Positions 16,622-24,874 of a stretch of 64,000 nucleotides of DNA are shown piece after piece. Numbering within the stretch: position 1 is the first letter of the stretch; each line of letters starts with the position of its first letter. The DNA is from Rufibacter sp. DG15C. GTDB lineage: Bacteria; Bacteroidota; Bacteroidia; Cytophagales; Hymenobacteraceae. The notes beneath the pieces were generated by a model. The model was not told where the DNA came from. It was given only the letters and a program-made list of their open reading frames with translations, and ran no database searches. Both the position numbers and the translations under genes were made by a program. The DNA is taken from positions 3,162,001 through 3,226,000 of the forward strand of contig NZ_CP010776.1 in assembly GCF_001577755.1 (NCBI RefSeq), read 5' to 3'.

Positions 16622-17473
16622 TTAGTCATTGTCTTTCACAACATCACCAATCTTCTGACCGGCTTTCTTAGCAGTGTTACCCACGGCTTTACCAGCGTCT
16701 TTGGTGGCTTCACCTACTTTGCTGTTAGAAATGTCTTTTCCAGTTTCTTTCACTTCTGAGCCAACGCTGCTAGCGGCGTTACCAGTTTTGCTACCAGCTT
16801 TCATAGTCTGGTATTTGGTTTTGGCTTTGGTGATTTCCCATTTGTCTTTGTCAGACAATTGGCTCTGAATGGCGTTCTTACGGTCATCTAACTGAGCCCA
16901 GTACATGTCTACTGCTTTCCAATCGTCATTGGTATAGTTGGCTTTGTTTGCCTCTACGTGGGCTACAAAATCCTCATAAGCAGTTCTAATGTTGGTAGCC
17001 GTGTAAGAAGGTATTTTTTTCACGTCCATAGAAGACATGTCCACTTTAGTCATGGCTTTGCCACCGCTTTGGTTGGTCTGCTTCCAAGTGTTGTACTGCT
17101 GTTCGCGGGTGGTCCAGGCAGTGTTCCAACGTGATTGTAGTTCTTCATACTCTGCGCGGCGGGTGTCGTCAAAATCACCAGCGTACTGGTTAACGGCATT
17201 GTAGCGGGTGTCATAGTCCGTGCGGGCAGCTTCCATACGGGTATCCCAGTCTGTGGCGGTAGAATCCCAGCCAGAATTAACGTCGGTTTCCATCTGGGTC
17301 ACGTAGTTTTTGTAATCGTCATACGCTTCATCACTGGTTTTGGTAGTAGTGGTGGTGGTAGTGCTGGCAGTTTCTTTCGTATCGGTTTTGCTGCAGGCAA
17401 ACTGAGTAGATACCAATAGAAGAGAAGCGCCATACACCAGCGTATGTTTTTTGAAGAAATTAGTGCTTTTCAT
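16622..17473 (-). CDS. Lipoprotein with LEA-like C-terminus
   Basis: This 283-residue predicted lipoprotein (start MKSTNFFKKH at 17473; lipobox QFAC) has a Thr-rich linker, a Trp/Tyr/Asp-rich helical middle (KNYVTQMETDVNSGWDSTA) and a C-terminal Ala/Gly/Lys/Asp-rich region (KVGEATKDAGKAVGNTAKKA) that resembles LEA or CsbD-like stress proteins. An upstream in-frame ATG would add 14 residues in front of the signal peptide and is rejected. The role is unknown; envelope stress protection is inference only. Confidence 0.75.
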   Translation of the reverse strand: MKSTNFFKKHTLVYGASLLLVSTQFACSKTDTKETASTTTTTTTKTSDEAYDDYKNYVTQMETDVNSGWDSTATDWDTRMEAARTDYDTRYNAVNQYAGDFDDTRRAEYEELQSRWNTAWTTREQQYNTWKQTNQSGGKAMTKVDMSSMDVKKIPSYTATNIRTAYEDFVAHVEANKANYTNDDWKAVDMYWAQLDDRKNAIQSQLSDKDKWEITKAKTKYQTMKAGSKTGNAASSVGSEVKETGKDISNSKVGEATKDAGKAVGNTAKKAGQKIGDVVKDND

Positions 17474-17673
17474 AGTTGTGGTTAGTTTAGTTTCCGGAAG
17501 AATATCTTCTTCCATGCCTTTGAACGGTCCTTGTACGTGTTTGTTTCAAATAAGGCTAATCCATTTCAAGAACAATGGGCTTTTGTACTTTAAATGTATT
17601 GCCGCTCTTCTATGTATCTGATATCTTTTTTAGAATGATAGATAGAGACGCAAGGCTTCTGAAAAGCTATCTG

Positions 17674-17681
17674 TATATTTG
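17674..17681 (+). promoter_or_regulatory. -7 promoter box (TATATTTG) of the aminotransferase gene
   Basis: TATATTTG matches TAnnTTTG and is 19 bp upstream of the start codon. Confidence 0.55.
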
Positions 17682-17699
17682 TCTGCAATTTTTTAGAGC

Positions 17700-18830
17700 A
17701 TGAACCCACTCCAGATGGTAGACCTGAAAGGTCAGTACCAACGCCTGAAACCAGAGATAGACGCCGCCATGCAAGCCGTGGTAGACAGTACCGCTTTTAT
17801 TAACGGTCCGCAGGTGCAGTCCTTTGCTAAATCATTAGGTAATTATTTGCACGCACAACATGTGGTACCCTGTGCTAATGGAACAGATGCCTTACAGATA
17901 GCTCTTATGGCCTTGGATTTGCCAGTAGGCGGAGAGGTGATTGTGCCGGCGTTTAACTATGTGGCCACCGCCGAGGTGATTGCTTTGTTGGGTTTAAAGC
18001 CTGTCTTTGTAGACGTGCTGCCAGACACCATGTGCATTGACCCTGCCAAGGTACGTGCTGCTATTACAGACAAGACCGTAGCGATCATGCCCGTGCATCT
18101 GTTTGGCCAGTGTGCTCCCATGGAAGAGCTTATGGACTTGGCAATTGCGCAGGAATTGTACGTGATTGAGGACAACGCTCAGGCCATTGGCGCGCAGTAT
18201 ATAGATGCCGAGGGCGGGACTTCTTTTGCCGGCACCATGGGCCATATAGGCACCACGTCCTTCTTTCCGTCTAAGAACTTAGGTTGCATGGGAGACGGCG
18301 GGGCCATTTTCACGCAAGATGAGGAACTGGCAGCTGTCATTAAGCAGATTGCCAACCATGGGCAGCAGAAGAAATACCATTACTCCAGAGTAGGCGTCAA
18401 TTCCAGGTTAGATACGCTACAGGCCGCCTTATTGGAAGTGAAACTGCAGCACTTAGATGACTTTATCCTGCGCCGCCAAAAAGCTGCGGCCACGTATGAT
18501 TCCTATTTCTCAGATTTAGAAGGCATCTCCATTCCAACTCGGGCGCCTTACAGTTCGCATGTATTCCATCAGTATACCTTGCAGGTGGTTCCAGAAAAAC
18601 GCGATGCTTTAAAAGACTACCTACAACAGGCGGGTGTCCCCAGCATGGTGTACTATCCGGTGCCCTTGCATTTGCACGAAGCCTATGCTTATCTAGGGTA
18701 CAAAGCCGGAGACTTCCCGGTGTCTGAGCTTCTTTGTAAGTGCGTGATCTCCTTGCCCATGCATACAGAGTTGACAGAGTTACAACAAGCTTTTATCGCA
18801 GAGAAAGTAATCAGATTTTTTCAGCAGTAG
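17700..18830 (+). CDS. DegT/DnrJ/EryC1/StrS family sugar aminotransferase
   Basis: This PLP enzyme of 376 residues transaminates keto-sugar nucleotides. Evidence is the N-terminal MVDLKGQYQRLKPEIDAAM, the cofactor segment PCANGTDALQIAL, EDNAQAIGAQY and the Schiff-base lysine in SFFPSKNLGCMGDGGA (about Lys199). Together with the following Gfo/Idh dehydrogenase it suggests synthesis of a 3-amino-3-deoxy sugar nucleotide, as in WlbA/WlbC systems (inference). It heads the polysaccharide region. Confidence 0.92.
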   Translation: MNPLQMVDLKGQYQRLKPEIDAAMQAVVDSTAFINGPQVQSFAKSLGNYLHAQHVVPCANGTDALQIALMALDLPVGGEVIVPAFNYVATAEVIALLGLKPVFVDVLPDTMCIDPAKVRAAITDKTVAIMPVHLFGQCAPMEELMDLAIAQELYVIEDNAQAIGAQYIDAEGGTSFAGTMGHIGTTSFFPSKNLGCMGDGGAIFTQDEELAAVIKQIANHGQQKKYHYSRVGVNSRLDTLQAALLEVKLQHLDDFILRRQKAAATYDSYFSDLEGISIPTRAPYSSHVFHQYTLQVVPEKRDALKDYLQQAGVPSMVYYPVPLHLHEAYAYLGYKAGDFPVSELLCKCVISLPMHTELTELQQAFIAEKVIRFFQQ

Positions 18831-18874
18831 AGTACCATAAGTAATACGGGCCTTTAGGTAATCCATTAAAATGC

Positions 18875-18911
18875 CGTTTTGGGCTATTTTCCAGAAAGCA
18901 GGCTAAAAACG
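18875..18911. repeat. 37-bp palindromic repeat, copy 9
   Basis: The only copy one base short: left arm CGTTTTGGGCT (four T), right arm AGGCTAAAAACG. It lies between the aminotransferase and dehydrogenase genes. Confidence 0.82.
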
Positions 18912-18927
18912 AATAACACGACAGTAC

Positions 18928-19965
18928 ATGTCAGAGAAGATAAAATTTGCGGTAATAGGAGCGGGGCACATTGGCAAGCGCCATGCCACCATGGTACAGC
19001 GCCACCCCGAGGGCGAGTTGGTGGCCATGGTTGACACGGACCCCGCGCGCGAGTCAGAGGTGGACCCCTACGGCGTGCCCTTCTTCCTGAGCATGGAAGA
19101 ATTCTTGGCCCATGGTCCCAAAGCCGATGTCATCTGCATTTGTACACCCAACGGTTTTCACGCCGATCAAGCCATGCTGGCCCTGGAAAGCGGCAGCCAC
19201 GTGGTTTGCGAAAAACCCATGGCCCTGAGCAAAGCCGACTGTGAACGCATCATCTACAAGTCTTTGCAGACATCCAAACTGGTATTCTGCGTGATGCAGA
19301 ACCGGTATAGCCCGCCGTCCCTGTGGCTGAAAGAGATGATCATGGAGAATCGTCTGGGCGAAATCTTCATGGTACAGATTAACTGCTACTGGAACCGTGA
19401 TGCCCGCTATTACAAACCCGGCACCTGGAAGGGCGACCAAGCACTGGATGGTGGTACGCTGTTCACGCAGTTCAGCCACTTCATTGACATCATGTATTGG
19501 CTGTTCGGGGACATCAAGAACATCTCTGGAAGGTTCAAGGACTTCAACCATGCCCAGCTCACCGACTTTGAAGACAGTGGCCTGATTCAATTTGAGTTTA
19601 TGAACGGCGGAGCCGGTACGCTTAATTACTCTACGGCCGTCTGGGACAATAACCTGGAAAGCAGCATGACCATCATTGGCGAAAAAGGAAGTATCAAAGT
19701 GGGCGGCCAATACATGAATGAGGTAGAATATTGCCACGTGCAGGATTATGTGATGCCTGAGTTACCACCTAGCAGCCCCGCCAACGACTACGGTCATTAC
19801 AAAGGCAGCGCCGCCAACCACCATTTCATCTTTGAGAATGTGATTGATACGCTCAAAGGCAAGACCTTCGCCACCACCAACGCCCTGGAAGGCCTGAAAG
19901 TGGTAGAAATAATTGAACGAATCTATGCCCTTCGAAGCCAAGACCAATTAAAAATTAGAAATTAG
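18928..19965 (+). CDS. Gfo/Idh/MocA family oxidoreductase (WlbA-like)
   Basis: This 345-residue NAD(P)-dependent sugar dehydrogenase has the Rossmann motif FAVIGAGHIGKRH (about residues 7-19), the family lysine in VVCEKPMALS and the substrate-side GGTLFTQFSHFIDIMYWLFG with the catalytic His. The overall pattern, including QNRYSPP, resembles UDP-N-acetyl-hexosaminuronate or UDP-GlcNAc 3-dehydrogenases. Its stop codon lies within the left arm of a palindrome. Exact substrate is not provable here. Confidence 0.9.
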   Translation: MSEKIKFAVIGAGHIGKRHATMVQRHPEGELVAMVDTDPARESEVDPYGVPFFLSMEEFLAHGPKADVICICTPNGFHADQAMLALESGSHVVCEKPMALSKADCERIIYKSLQTSKLVFCVMQNRYSPPSLWLKEMIMENRLGEIFMVQINCYWNRDARYYKPGTWKGDQALDGGTLFTQFSHFIDIMYWLFGDIKNISGRFKDFNHAQLTDFEDSGLIQFEFMNGGAGTLNYSTAVWDNNLESSMTIIGEKGSIKVGGQYMNEVEYCHVQDYVMPELPPSSPANDYGHYKGSAANHHFIFENVIDTLKGKTFATTNALEGLKVVEIIERIYALRSQDQLKIRN

Positions 19966-20028
19966 AAATGCCTTTCATCTTTACAGAGGCACTTTCTACT
20001 TATTGCCATCCATTTCTAATTTCTAATT
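19953..20028. repeat. Word-like palindrome (AATTAGAA units)
   Basis: A perfect 18-bp inverted repeat (AATTAGAAATTAGAAATG at 19953-19970 with 20011-20028) has a 40-nt spacer, and a further TAATTTCTAATTA follows on the right. The dehydrogenase stop codon (TAG) is part of the left arm. Confidence 0.82.
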
Positions 20029-20049
20029 CATAATTTCTAATTAATCATA

Positions 20050-20736
20050 ATGAGCGTTTCCAATTTCTACGACGACTATACAGAGCAACAGTTCAAGAAA
20101 GGCATCCACATCCGGCACCGGACCATCTTAAATAACCTAAAGAAGGCGGGCTTGAAGGCTAATTCCAAGGTGCTAGAGATTGGTTGTGGGATTGGAACCG
20201 TGACGCATTTGCTGGCTAAGGCCACACCGCAAGGCAAGGTACTGGCCGTGGACATCTCGCCTAAGAGCATTGACATGGCCCGCCGCTTTAACCAGGAATT
20301 CAACCACGTAGAGTTTGTGGTGTCTGACATGACGGACTTCGCCCGGCCCGAAAAGTTTGACTTTGTGGTCTTACCAGACGTGATTGAGCATATCCCTTTG
20401 GAGCAGCATCCGCATCTGTTTCAGGTGATTACTCAGCATTTACACGCAGGCTCTGTGGTAGCTATCAATATTCCCCATCCTTTGTATTTGACGTGGGTGC
20501 GCGAGAATCAGCCTGAGTTGTTACAGGTAATTGATCAGCCCATTCACACAGATGAGTTGTTGCGCAATACCTATGCCGCTGGTCTTTATTTACATTCTCT
20601 GGAGAGCTACTCCCTATTCTCGCAGATAGAAGATTACCAGTGGATTGTGTTAAAGCAACGCTTGGTACCTGCCAAAGTAGAACCAAAGTCGAAGGTTGAC
20701 TTGAAGTTGCAGGATCTTTCCTCAAAGTGGCTGTAA
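20050..20736 (+). CDS. Class I SAM-dependent methyltransferase
   Basis: The 228-residue protein shows motif I VLEIGCGIGTVTHLLA (about residues 40-55), the acidic loop VLAVDISPKSIDMARR and motif post-I FVVLPDVIEHIPL. It lies between sugar-modifying genes, so O-methylation of a sugar or lipid is likely (inference). It starts 21 bp after the AT-rich palindrome. Confidence 0.9.
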   Translation: MSVSNFYDDYTEQQFKKGIHIRHRTILNNLKKAGLKANSKVLEIGCGIGTVTHLLAKATPQGKVLAVDISPKSIDMARRFNQEFNHVEFVVSDMTDFARPEKFDFVVLPDVIEHIPLEQHPHLFQVITQHLHAGSVVAINIPHPLYLTWVRENQPELLQVIDQPIHTDELLRNTYAAGLYLHSLESYSLFSQIEDYQWIVLKQRLVPAKVEPKSKVDLKLQDLSSKWL

Positions 20737-20751
20737 CCACCTAAGTTGTCT

Positions 20752-21813
20752 ATGTCTGCCCGCCGTCCGGTTCTTCTCTATTTCTATCCTGGCCTTTCCT
20801 CGTTTGTGGTGAAGGACTTGCAGATCATGGAGAAGGCGTACGAGGTGCGGCATATAGGATTTCTACCGGCCAAAAAGTGGCAGACGCCTTTGGTTTGTTT
20901 GAGGCAGTTTTTCTTTTTGTTGCGGCATATCTGGACAGCAGGGAAACTGGTCTGCATGTTTGCCGGTTACCATTCCTGGTTTCCGGCTCTTTTCGGGAAA
21001 ATAGCCCAAAAGCCGATCTTGATAGTGGCCGGCGGCACTGACTGTGTTTCCTTTCCCAGCATTGGCTACGGTTGTTTCGCTAAACCCATTTTAGGCAAAT
21101 TCACACGGTGGTCGTACCAGTTGGCCAGCCACATTGCACCGGTGCATGAGAAGCTGGTGTGGCAGGACTATACCTATCAGCCTGATGATTTTCCGCACCA
21201 AGGGTTTCGGTTCCATTGCCCCAGTTTAAAGACGCCGCACACGGTAGTATTCAATGGGTATGACGCCAGCTTCTGGAGACCAGATGCTACTGTTCAGCGA
21301 CAACCTAATTCTTTCCTGACGGTCTGCGCCGGTTTGCACATGCGCTTTACTCAGCGCTTGAAAGGGGTAGACTTAATTTTGGAGGCGGCCCGGCAGTTAC
21401 CTGAAGCCAGTTTTACCATTGTGGGTGCGCCAGCCGGATTTGCCTTTCCTGACCAGCCTGCAAACGTAAAGCTATTGCCTAAAATGCCGCTGGCTGATTT
21501 AAAGGCGGTGTACAGTGCGCATACCTTCTACATGCAACTTTCCATGTCTGAAGGCTTCCCGAATGCCTTAAGCGAAAGCATGCTTTGTGGTTGCGTGCCT
21601 GTGGTGAGCAATGTTTCTTCTATGCCGGAAATTGTGGGAGATGCTGGGTTTGTGCTGGAGAAAAGAGATAGCAATCTATTAGTGAAAGTACTACAGAAAG
21701 CAATGGCTTCTGATGCTTCTACTTTAGGGAATATGGCCCGGGAAAAAATATCTAATCAATACCCAGAAGCAAGACGCGAGCAGGAATTACTTCAATTGTT
21801 ACAAAGGTTATAA
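20752..21813 (+). CDS. Glycosyltransferase family 4/1
   Basis: A GT-B-fold enzyme of 353 residues. The C-terminal half has the nucleotide-sugar binding pattern FLTVCAGLHMRFTQRLKGVD, GVDLILEAARQLPEASFTIVG and SMSEGFPNALSESMLCGCVPV, the ESMLCGCVPV segment holding the family EX7E glutamates. ATG at 20752 is preferred to a TTG two codons upstream. It probably acts in surface polysaccharide assembly with the neighbouring flippase. Residues about 76-88 are encoded by a sequence resembling the 38-bp repeat. Confidence 0.88.
   Translation: MSARRPVLLYFYPGLSSFVVKDLQIMEKAYEVRHIGFLPAKKWQTPLVCLRQFFFLLRHIWTAGKLVCMFAGYHSWFPALFGKIAQKPILIVAGGTDCVSFPSIGYGCFAKPILGKFTRWSYQLASHIAPVHEKLVWQDYTYQPDDFPHQGFRFHCPSLKTPHTVVFNGYDASFWRPDATVQRQPNSFLTVCAGLHMRFTQRLKGVDLILEAARQLPEASFTIVGAPAGFAFPDQPANVKLLPKMPLADLKAVYSAHTFYMQLSMSEGFPNALSESMLCGCVPVVSNVSSMPEIVGDAGFVLEKRDSNLLVKVLQKAMASDASTLGNMAREKISNQYPEARREQELLQLLQRL
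20978..21015. repeat. Possible decayed 38-bp repeat inside a coding region
   Basis: The stretch GGTTTCCGGCTCTTTTCGGG followed by AAAATAGCCCAAAAG resembles the repeat with several changes and a one-base shift. It is fully translated in the glycosyltransferase frame. It could be chance similarity. Confidence 0.3.
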
Positions 21814-21842
21814 GCGCAAAATTTCTAGTAGCAAAGGTGGAA

Positions 21843-23342
21843 TTACAACCACTTCCATTCCCTGAATCCAAAACGCACTAGTGTTTTCCGGATGCCATTG
21901 TTTACCTCAGGCGAAACTTTTAATAGCACCAATAATCCTCCATATACGGCGGTAATCAATACGGATCTCACCGCAATATCCAAAACCACAATCGGCAATT
22001 GTGGAAGCAACCAGGAAGCGCCAAAGGCTAAAATGGAGATGACCACAATCAGCAGAGAATCCCAACCAAAGGGTTGCATCTTGAAGAAGTGCGCCACCAA
22101 CACCACCCGGAAAAGGTTGTATATTACAAACACCACCATAGACGCGAAGGCCGCGCCACTAATGCCATACTCTGGGATTAACAAGTAATTGGTATAGGCC
22201 ACCAAGACCATCATGAGGATGTTGAAATACAGGTCATAGCGGTACTTGTTGCTTGTGAGCAAAATCATACCGTTAATTCCCGTAGCCAAATCAAACAGTC
22301 GGCTGAGGCCCATAAACAGAATCACGTACTTTCCTTGGCTGAAGTCCTTGGGCATAATCGCGAAGATGTTGTCCACGTTGCACCAAATGCCCAAAAAGAG
22401 CAGGAAGCCAATCACCATGTTCACGCGGGTCATCTGGCGGTAAAGCCCTTTCAACCCTGTCATGTTGCTAGCTTTAAAATAGTCTGCTACTTGGGGGTAG
22501 ACAATCTTATTGAGGCTCCTGGACGGCACCATAATGGCCGAGGTGATGAAGTAGCCGGTGGTATAATAGGCTACCCCGTCCAAACCCAGATAATGGGCTA
22601 TCATGCCTGTGTCAATAAAGCTGATAATGGAGGAGGAGACGTTGCCTAAAAACGAGAAGAGGCCGTATTGCACCACTTCGCGCATGGGTACAACTTGGAA
22701 CATATTGCGGTTGGGCCGTACAAAAAACTGCCGGAGCCACAGCAAATACACAATGCTCACAAACGTCACTGCCGAGTTCGCCCCGATGAACAGCACCAGA
22801 AACCACTGAAAATCTACCCAGCCCCAGGCATAGCATAGCACCGCAGCCAGCATCAACACCCGCTCTAAAAAATCTTTTAAAAACGACTGTACCACCGTCT
22901 TATACAAAGACCGCAAATACGCATCCAGCAAGATGAAGAGGAGCGTGAAGAAGCTGAGCGGAATGATGTAATAATAATAATCAACGGCCAGCGGCGAGTT
23001 CTTTCCGAAATAGTCTACCACTGCCGGCTTCATCAGCAAGAACAAGACCGTCACAACCGCAAATCCCGCCATCGGGATTAAGAGCATCAGGAACAGAAAG
23101 CCGTTGTGCTTTTTGTCCCGGTCTCTAAAGTAGGGGAAGTATTTGGCGCTGATGTTGGTGAAGCCCAGTGCCGCAAACTGGGCATAAATAGCCGCCACCG
23201 ATAGCAGGAAACGCGTCAGGCCCAGCTCATGGTCATCTGGAATGAGGTTCGGGAAAAGCACTACCAGGTTCACATATCCAATAATCATCCCTGCGTAAGA
23301 GATGATGGAGTTCAGGAAACCCTGCTTACGGATAGTGTCCAT
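21843..23342 (-). CDS. Polysaccharide flippase (Wzx-like, MOP superfamily)
   Basis: The 499-residue integral membrane protein has about 12-14 hydrophobic helices and begins MDTIRKQGFLNSIISYAGMI, typical of Bacteroidota lipopolysaccharide or O-antigen flippases. It would move undecaprenol-linked repeat units across the inner membrane. It is on the opposite strand to the preceding glycosyltransferase, ending 29 bp away (convergent). Confidence 0.9.
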   Translation of the reverse strand: MDTIRKQGFLNSIISYAGMIIGYVNLVVLFPNLIPDDHELGLTRFLLSVAAIYAQFAALGFTNISAKYFPYFRDRDKKHNGFLFLMLLIPMAGFAVVTVLFLLMKPAVVDYFGKNSPLAVDYYYYIIPLSFFTLLFILLDAYLRSLYKTVVQSFLKDFLERVLMLAAVLCYAWGWVDFQWFLVLFIGANSAVTFVSIVYLLWLRQFFVRPNRNMFQVVPMREVVQYGLFSFLGNVSSSIISFIDTGMIAHYLGLDGVAYYTTGYFITSAIMVPSRSLNKIVYPQVADYFKASNMTGLKGLYRQMTRVNMVIGFLLFLGIWCNVDNIFAIMPKDFSQGKYVILFMGLSRLFDLATGINGMILLTSNKYRYDLYFNILMMVLVAYTNYLLIPEYGISGAAFASMVVFVIYNLFRVVLVAHFFKMQPFGWDSLLIVVISILAFGASWLLPQLPIVVLDIAVRSVLITAVYGGLLVLLKVSPEVNNGIRKTLVRFGFREWKWL

Positions 23343-23356
23343 GGAGGCGAATAGAT

Positions 23357-23394
23357 CGTTTTTAGGCTATTTTCTTGAAACTAGGCCAAAAACG
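23357..23394. repeat. 38-bp palindromic repeat, copy 10
   Basis: Arms are CGTTTTTAGGCT and TAGGCCAAAAACG around ATTTTCTTGAAAC. It lies 14 bp upstream of the flippase start. Confidence 0.88.
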
Positions 23395-23477
23395 ACCCAG
23401 ATAGAAGGGGCAAAAATAACAGCTTCTGCCGGGGCAATTGCTATGTCAGTGAAAATAGACGATTTACACCTAGTATT

Positions 23478-24797
23478 TCAGGAGTGGAGGGTCACCGCTT
23501 GCTGAGCAGTGAGAAACTGAGAGCCTCTTTTTTGCACGTACTGCGTGATTTCCCTGAACAGTTCCAAGCCTTGGGGCAGCGCGTAGGGCGTGAAATTCTC
23601 ATTATGCCAGAGCAGGGTAAACACCCCATGGAACTTCTCAATCTCCTGCAGCATGGGCGTAAGGGCAGGCATCACTTCCTCTGGTTTCAATTGCAAGTAG
23701 TTGGGATGGTTTAAGGTGATGTCCATCAGGTTGAGGGGCAGTTCCCACACGCCGCTCATCTGCCGTTTTTTAAAATCAAACAGCCTAAACGGATGGCAGT
23801 AGCTGTTCCTGAACCCAAACCGTTCAGGAAAGCCCAGACTGCTGTCGTAGTGTATATTAGTTTCCTCTAGAACCTCTAATGACTTCACAGGGTCAAAGCG
23901 TAGGTAATGAAACCGGTTGCCTTGAACAGATTGCCCAATTTTCTCCCGCTCTTGCTTCAGTTGACGGGCTTTATGGCTGCTTCCGTGACTACCGTGCAGG
24001 GCAATCTCATGACCTGCGCTTTTCAGTCTTTTTATTTCATTTTGAATTTTAGGAGAGGCAATGTCATAATCAGCGTTTGGGTGGCCTTGGTAAGGTGATT
24101 TTTCTGGGAGGAAGAAGAAGGTGCCTTTGGCGTTGAGCGCCAGAAGCTCTTTTTCCACCTGGGGCAGGTTGAACCACGCGTCTTGGCCTTTCAGATGCTT
24201 GAGGTAGAGTTGCAGGAAGAGCTTAATGTTCCCTTTTTGCAAGGCGGGTTTGCCGGCTACCTTCCAGGCAGTTTGGCAGTAGTCAACGTCATGCGTGAGG
24301 CAGGTGGCAAACGGTTTCCCGTCCCAAAGCTTGGGTTCTATCTTTTGGCCGTAGGCTACTTCTAAGGCTTCCCGAAGGACGCCAAAGTAATAGTTAACCA
24401 ATGGCTTGGTGATGAACCGGTGCCGGGCCTGGAGCGAGGCTTTGAAAGGGAACCTTCCAAACTGATCGCGGTCCTTGCCGTAGTATTCCTGCCATCCGCT
24501 CAAGAGGTAAAACGCCGAGGCGATGACGTCATACGGCACAATCACCTGGCCTTGCGTATTCTGGAAGAACCAAGGCTGGTCAATGGCCTCGTCGAAGAAA
24601 AGGGGGAGTTTGGTGCCGCGCCATTCCTTCCAAACCACTTGCACAGGCTGGGCCTGCTGGCGCTCAAAAAAGGTGCTGGTGGTCTGCGTAATCTGGATGC
24701 GGCTCTGGCCGTCATGCCCATAGCTTATCTCTAAGGTAGCAGGCAGATGGTACAGTTTCCTAAAATGAAAGAGGACGTACTCAAAAAGGATATTCAC
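23478..24797 (-). CDS. Polysaccharide deacetylase family protein (DUF7033-type N-terminus)
   Basis: The 439-residue protein has a C-terminal NodB-like deacetylase domain: metal-binding aspartate motif ATCLTHDVDYC (about residue 166) and the HxxxH motif in ALHGSHGSSHKA. The N-terminal ~140 residues match the extra domain seen in Bacteroidota enzymes of this type. Start is GTG at 24797; no nearby ATG fits. A role in deacetylating or trimming a surface polysaccharide is inferred from neighbours. Confidence 0.87.
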   Translation of the reverse strand: MNILFEYVLFHFRKLYHLPATLEISYGHDGQSRIQITQTTSTFFERQQAQPVQVVWKEWRGTKLPLFFDEAIDQPWFFQNTQGQVIVPYDVIASAFYLLSGWQEYYGKDRDQFGRFPFKASLQARHRFITKPLVNYYFGVLREALEVAYGQKIEPKLWDGKPFATCLTHDVDYCQTAWKVAGKPALQKGNIKLFLQLYLKHLKGQDAWFNLPQVEKELLALNAKGTFFFLPEKSPYQGHPNADYDIASPKIQNEIKRLKSAGHEIALHGSHGSSHKARQLKQEREKIGQSVQGNRFHYLRFDPVKSLEVLEETNIHYDSSLGFPERFGFRNSYCHPFRLFDFKKRQMSGVWELPLNLMDITLNHPNYLQLKPEEVMPALTPMLQEIEKFHGVFTLLWHNENFTPYALPQGLELFREITQYVQKRGSQFLTAQQAVTLHS

Positions 24798-24832
24798 GGT
24801 CAGAAAACGATACGCCTCTGGATATTGGTATG

Positions 24833-24870
24833 CGTTTTAGAGCTACTTTCTGGTAAACAGCCCGAAAACG
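24833..24870. repeat. 38-bp palindromic repeat, copy 11
   Basis: A diverged copy: CGTTTTAGAGCT and AGCCCGAAAACG around ACTTTCTGGTAAAC. It lies between two minus-strand genes. Confidence 0.8.
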
Positions 24871-24874
24871 GCGC

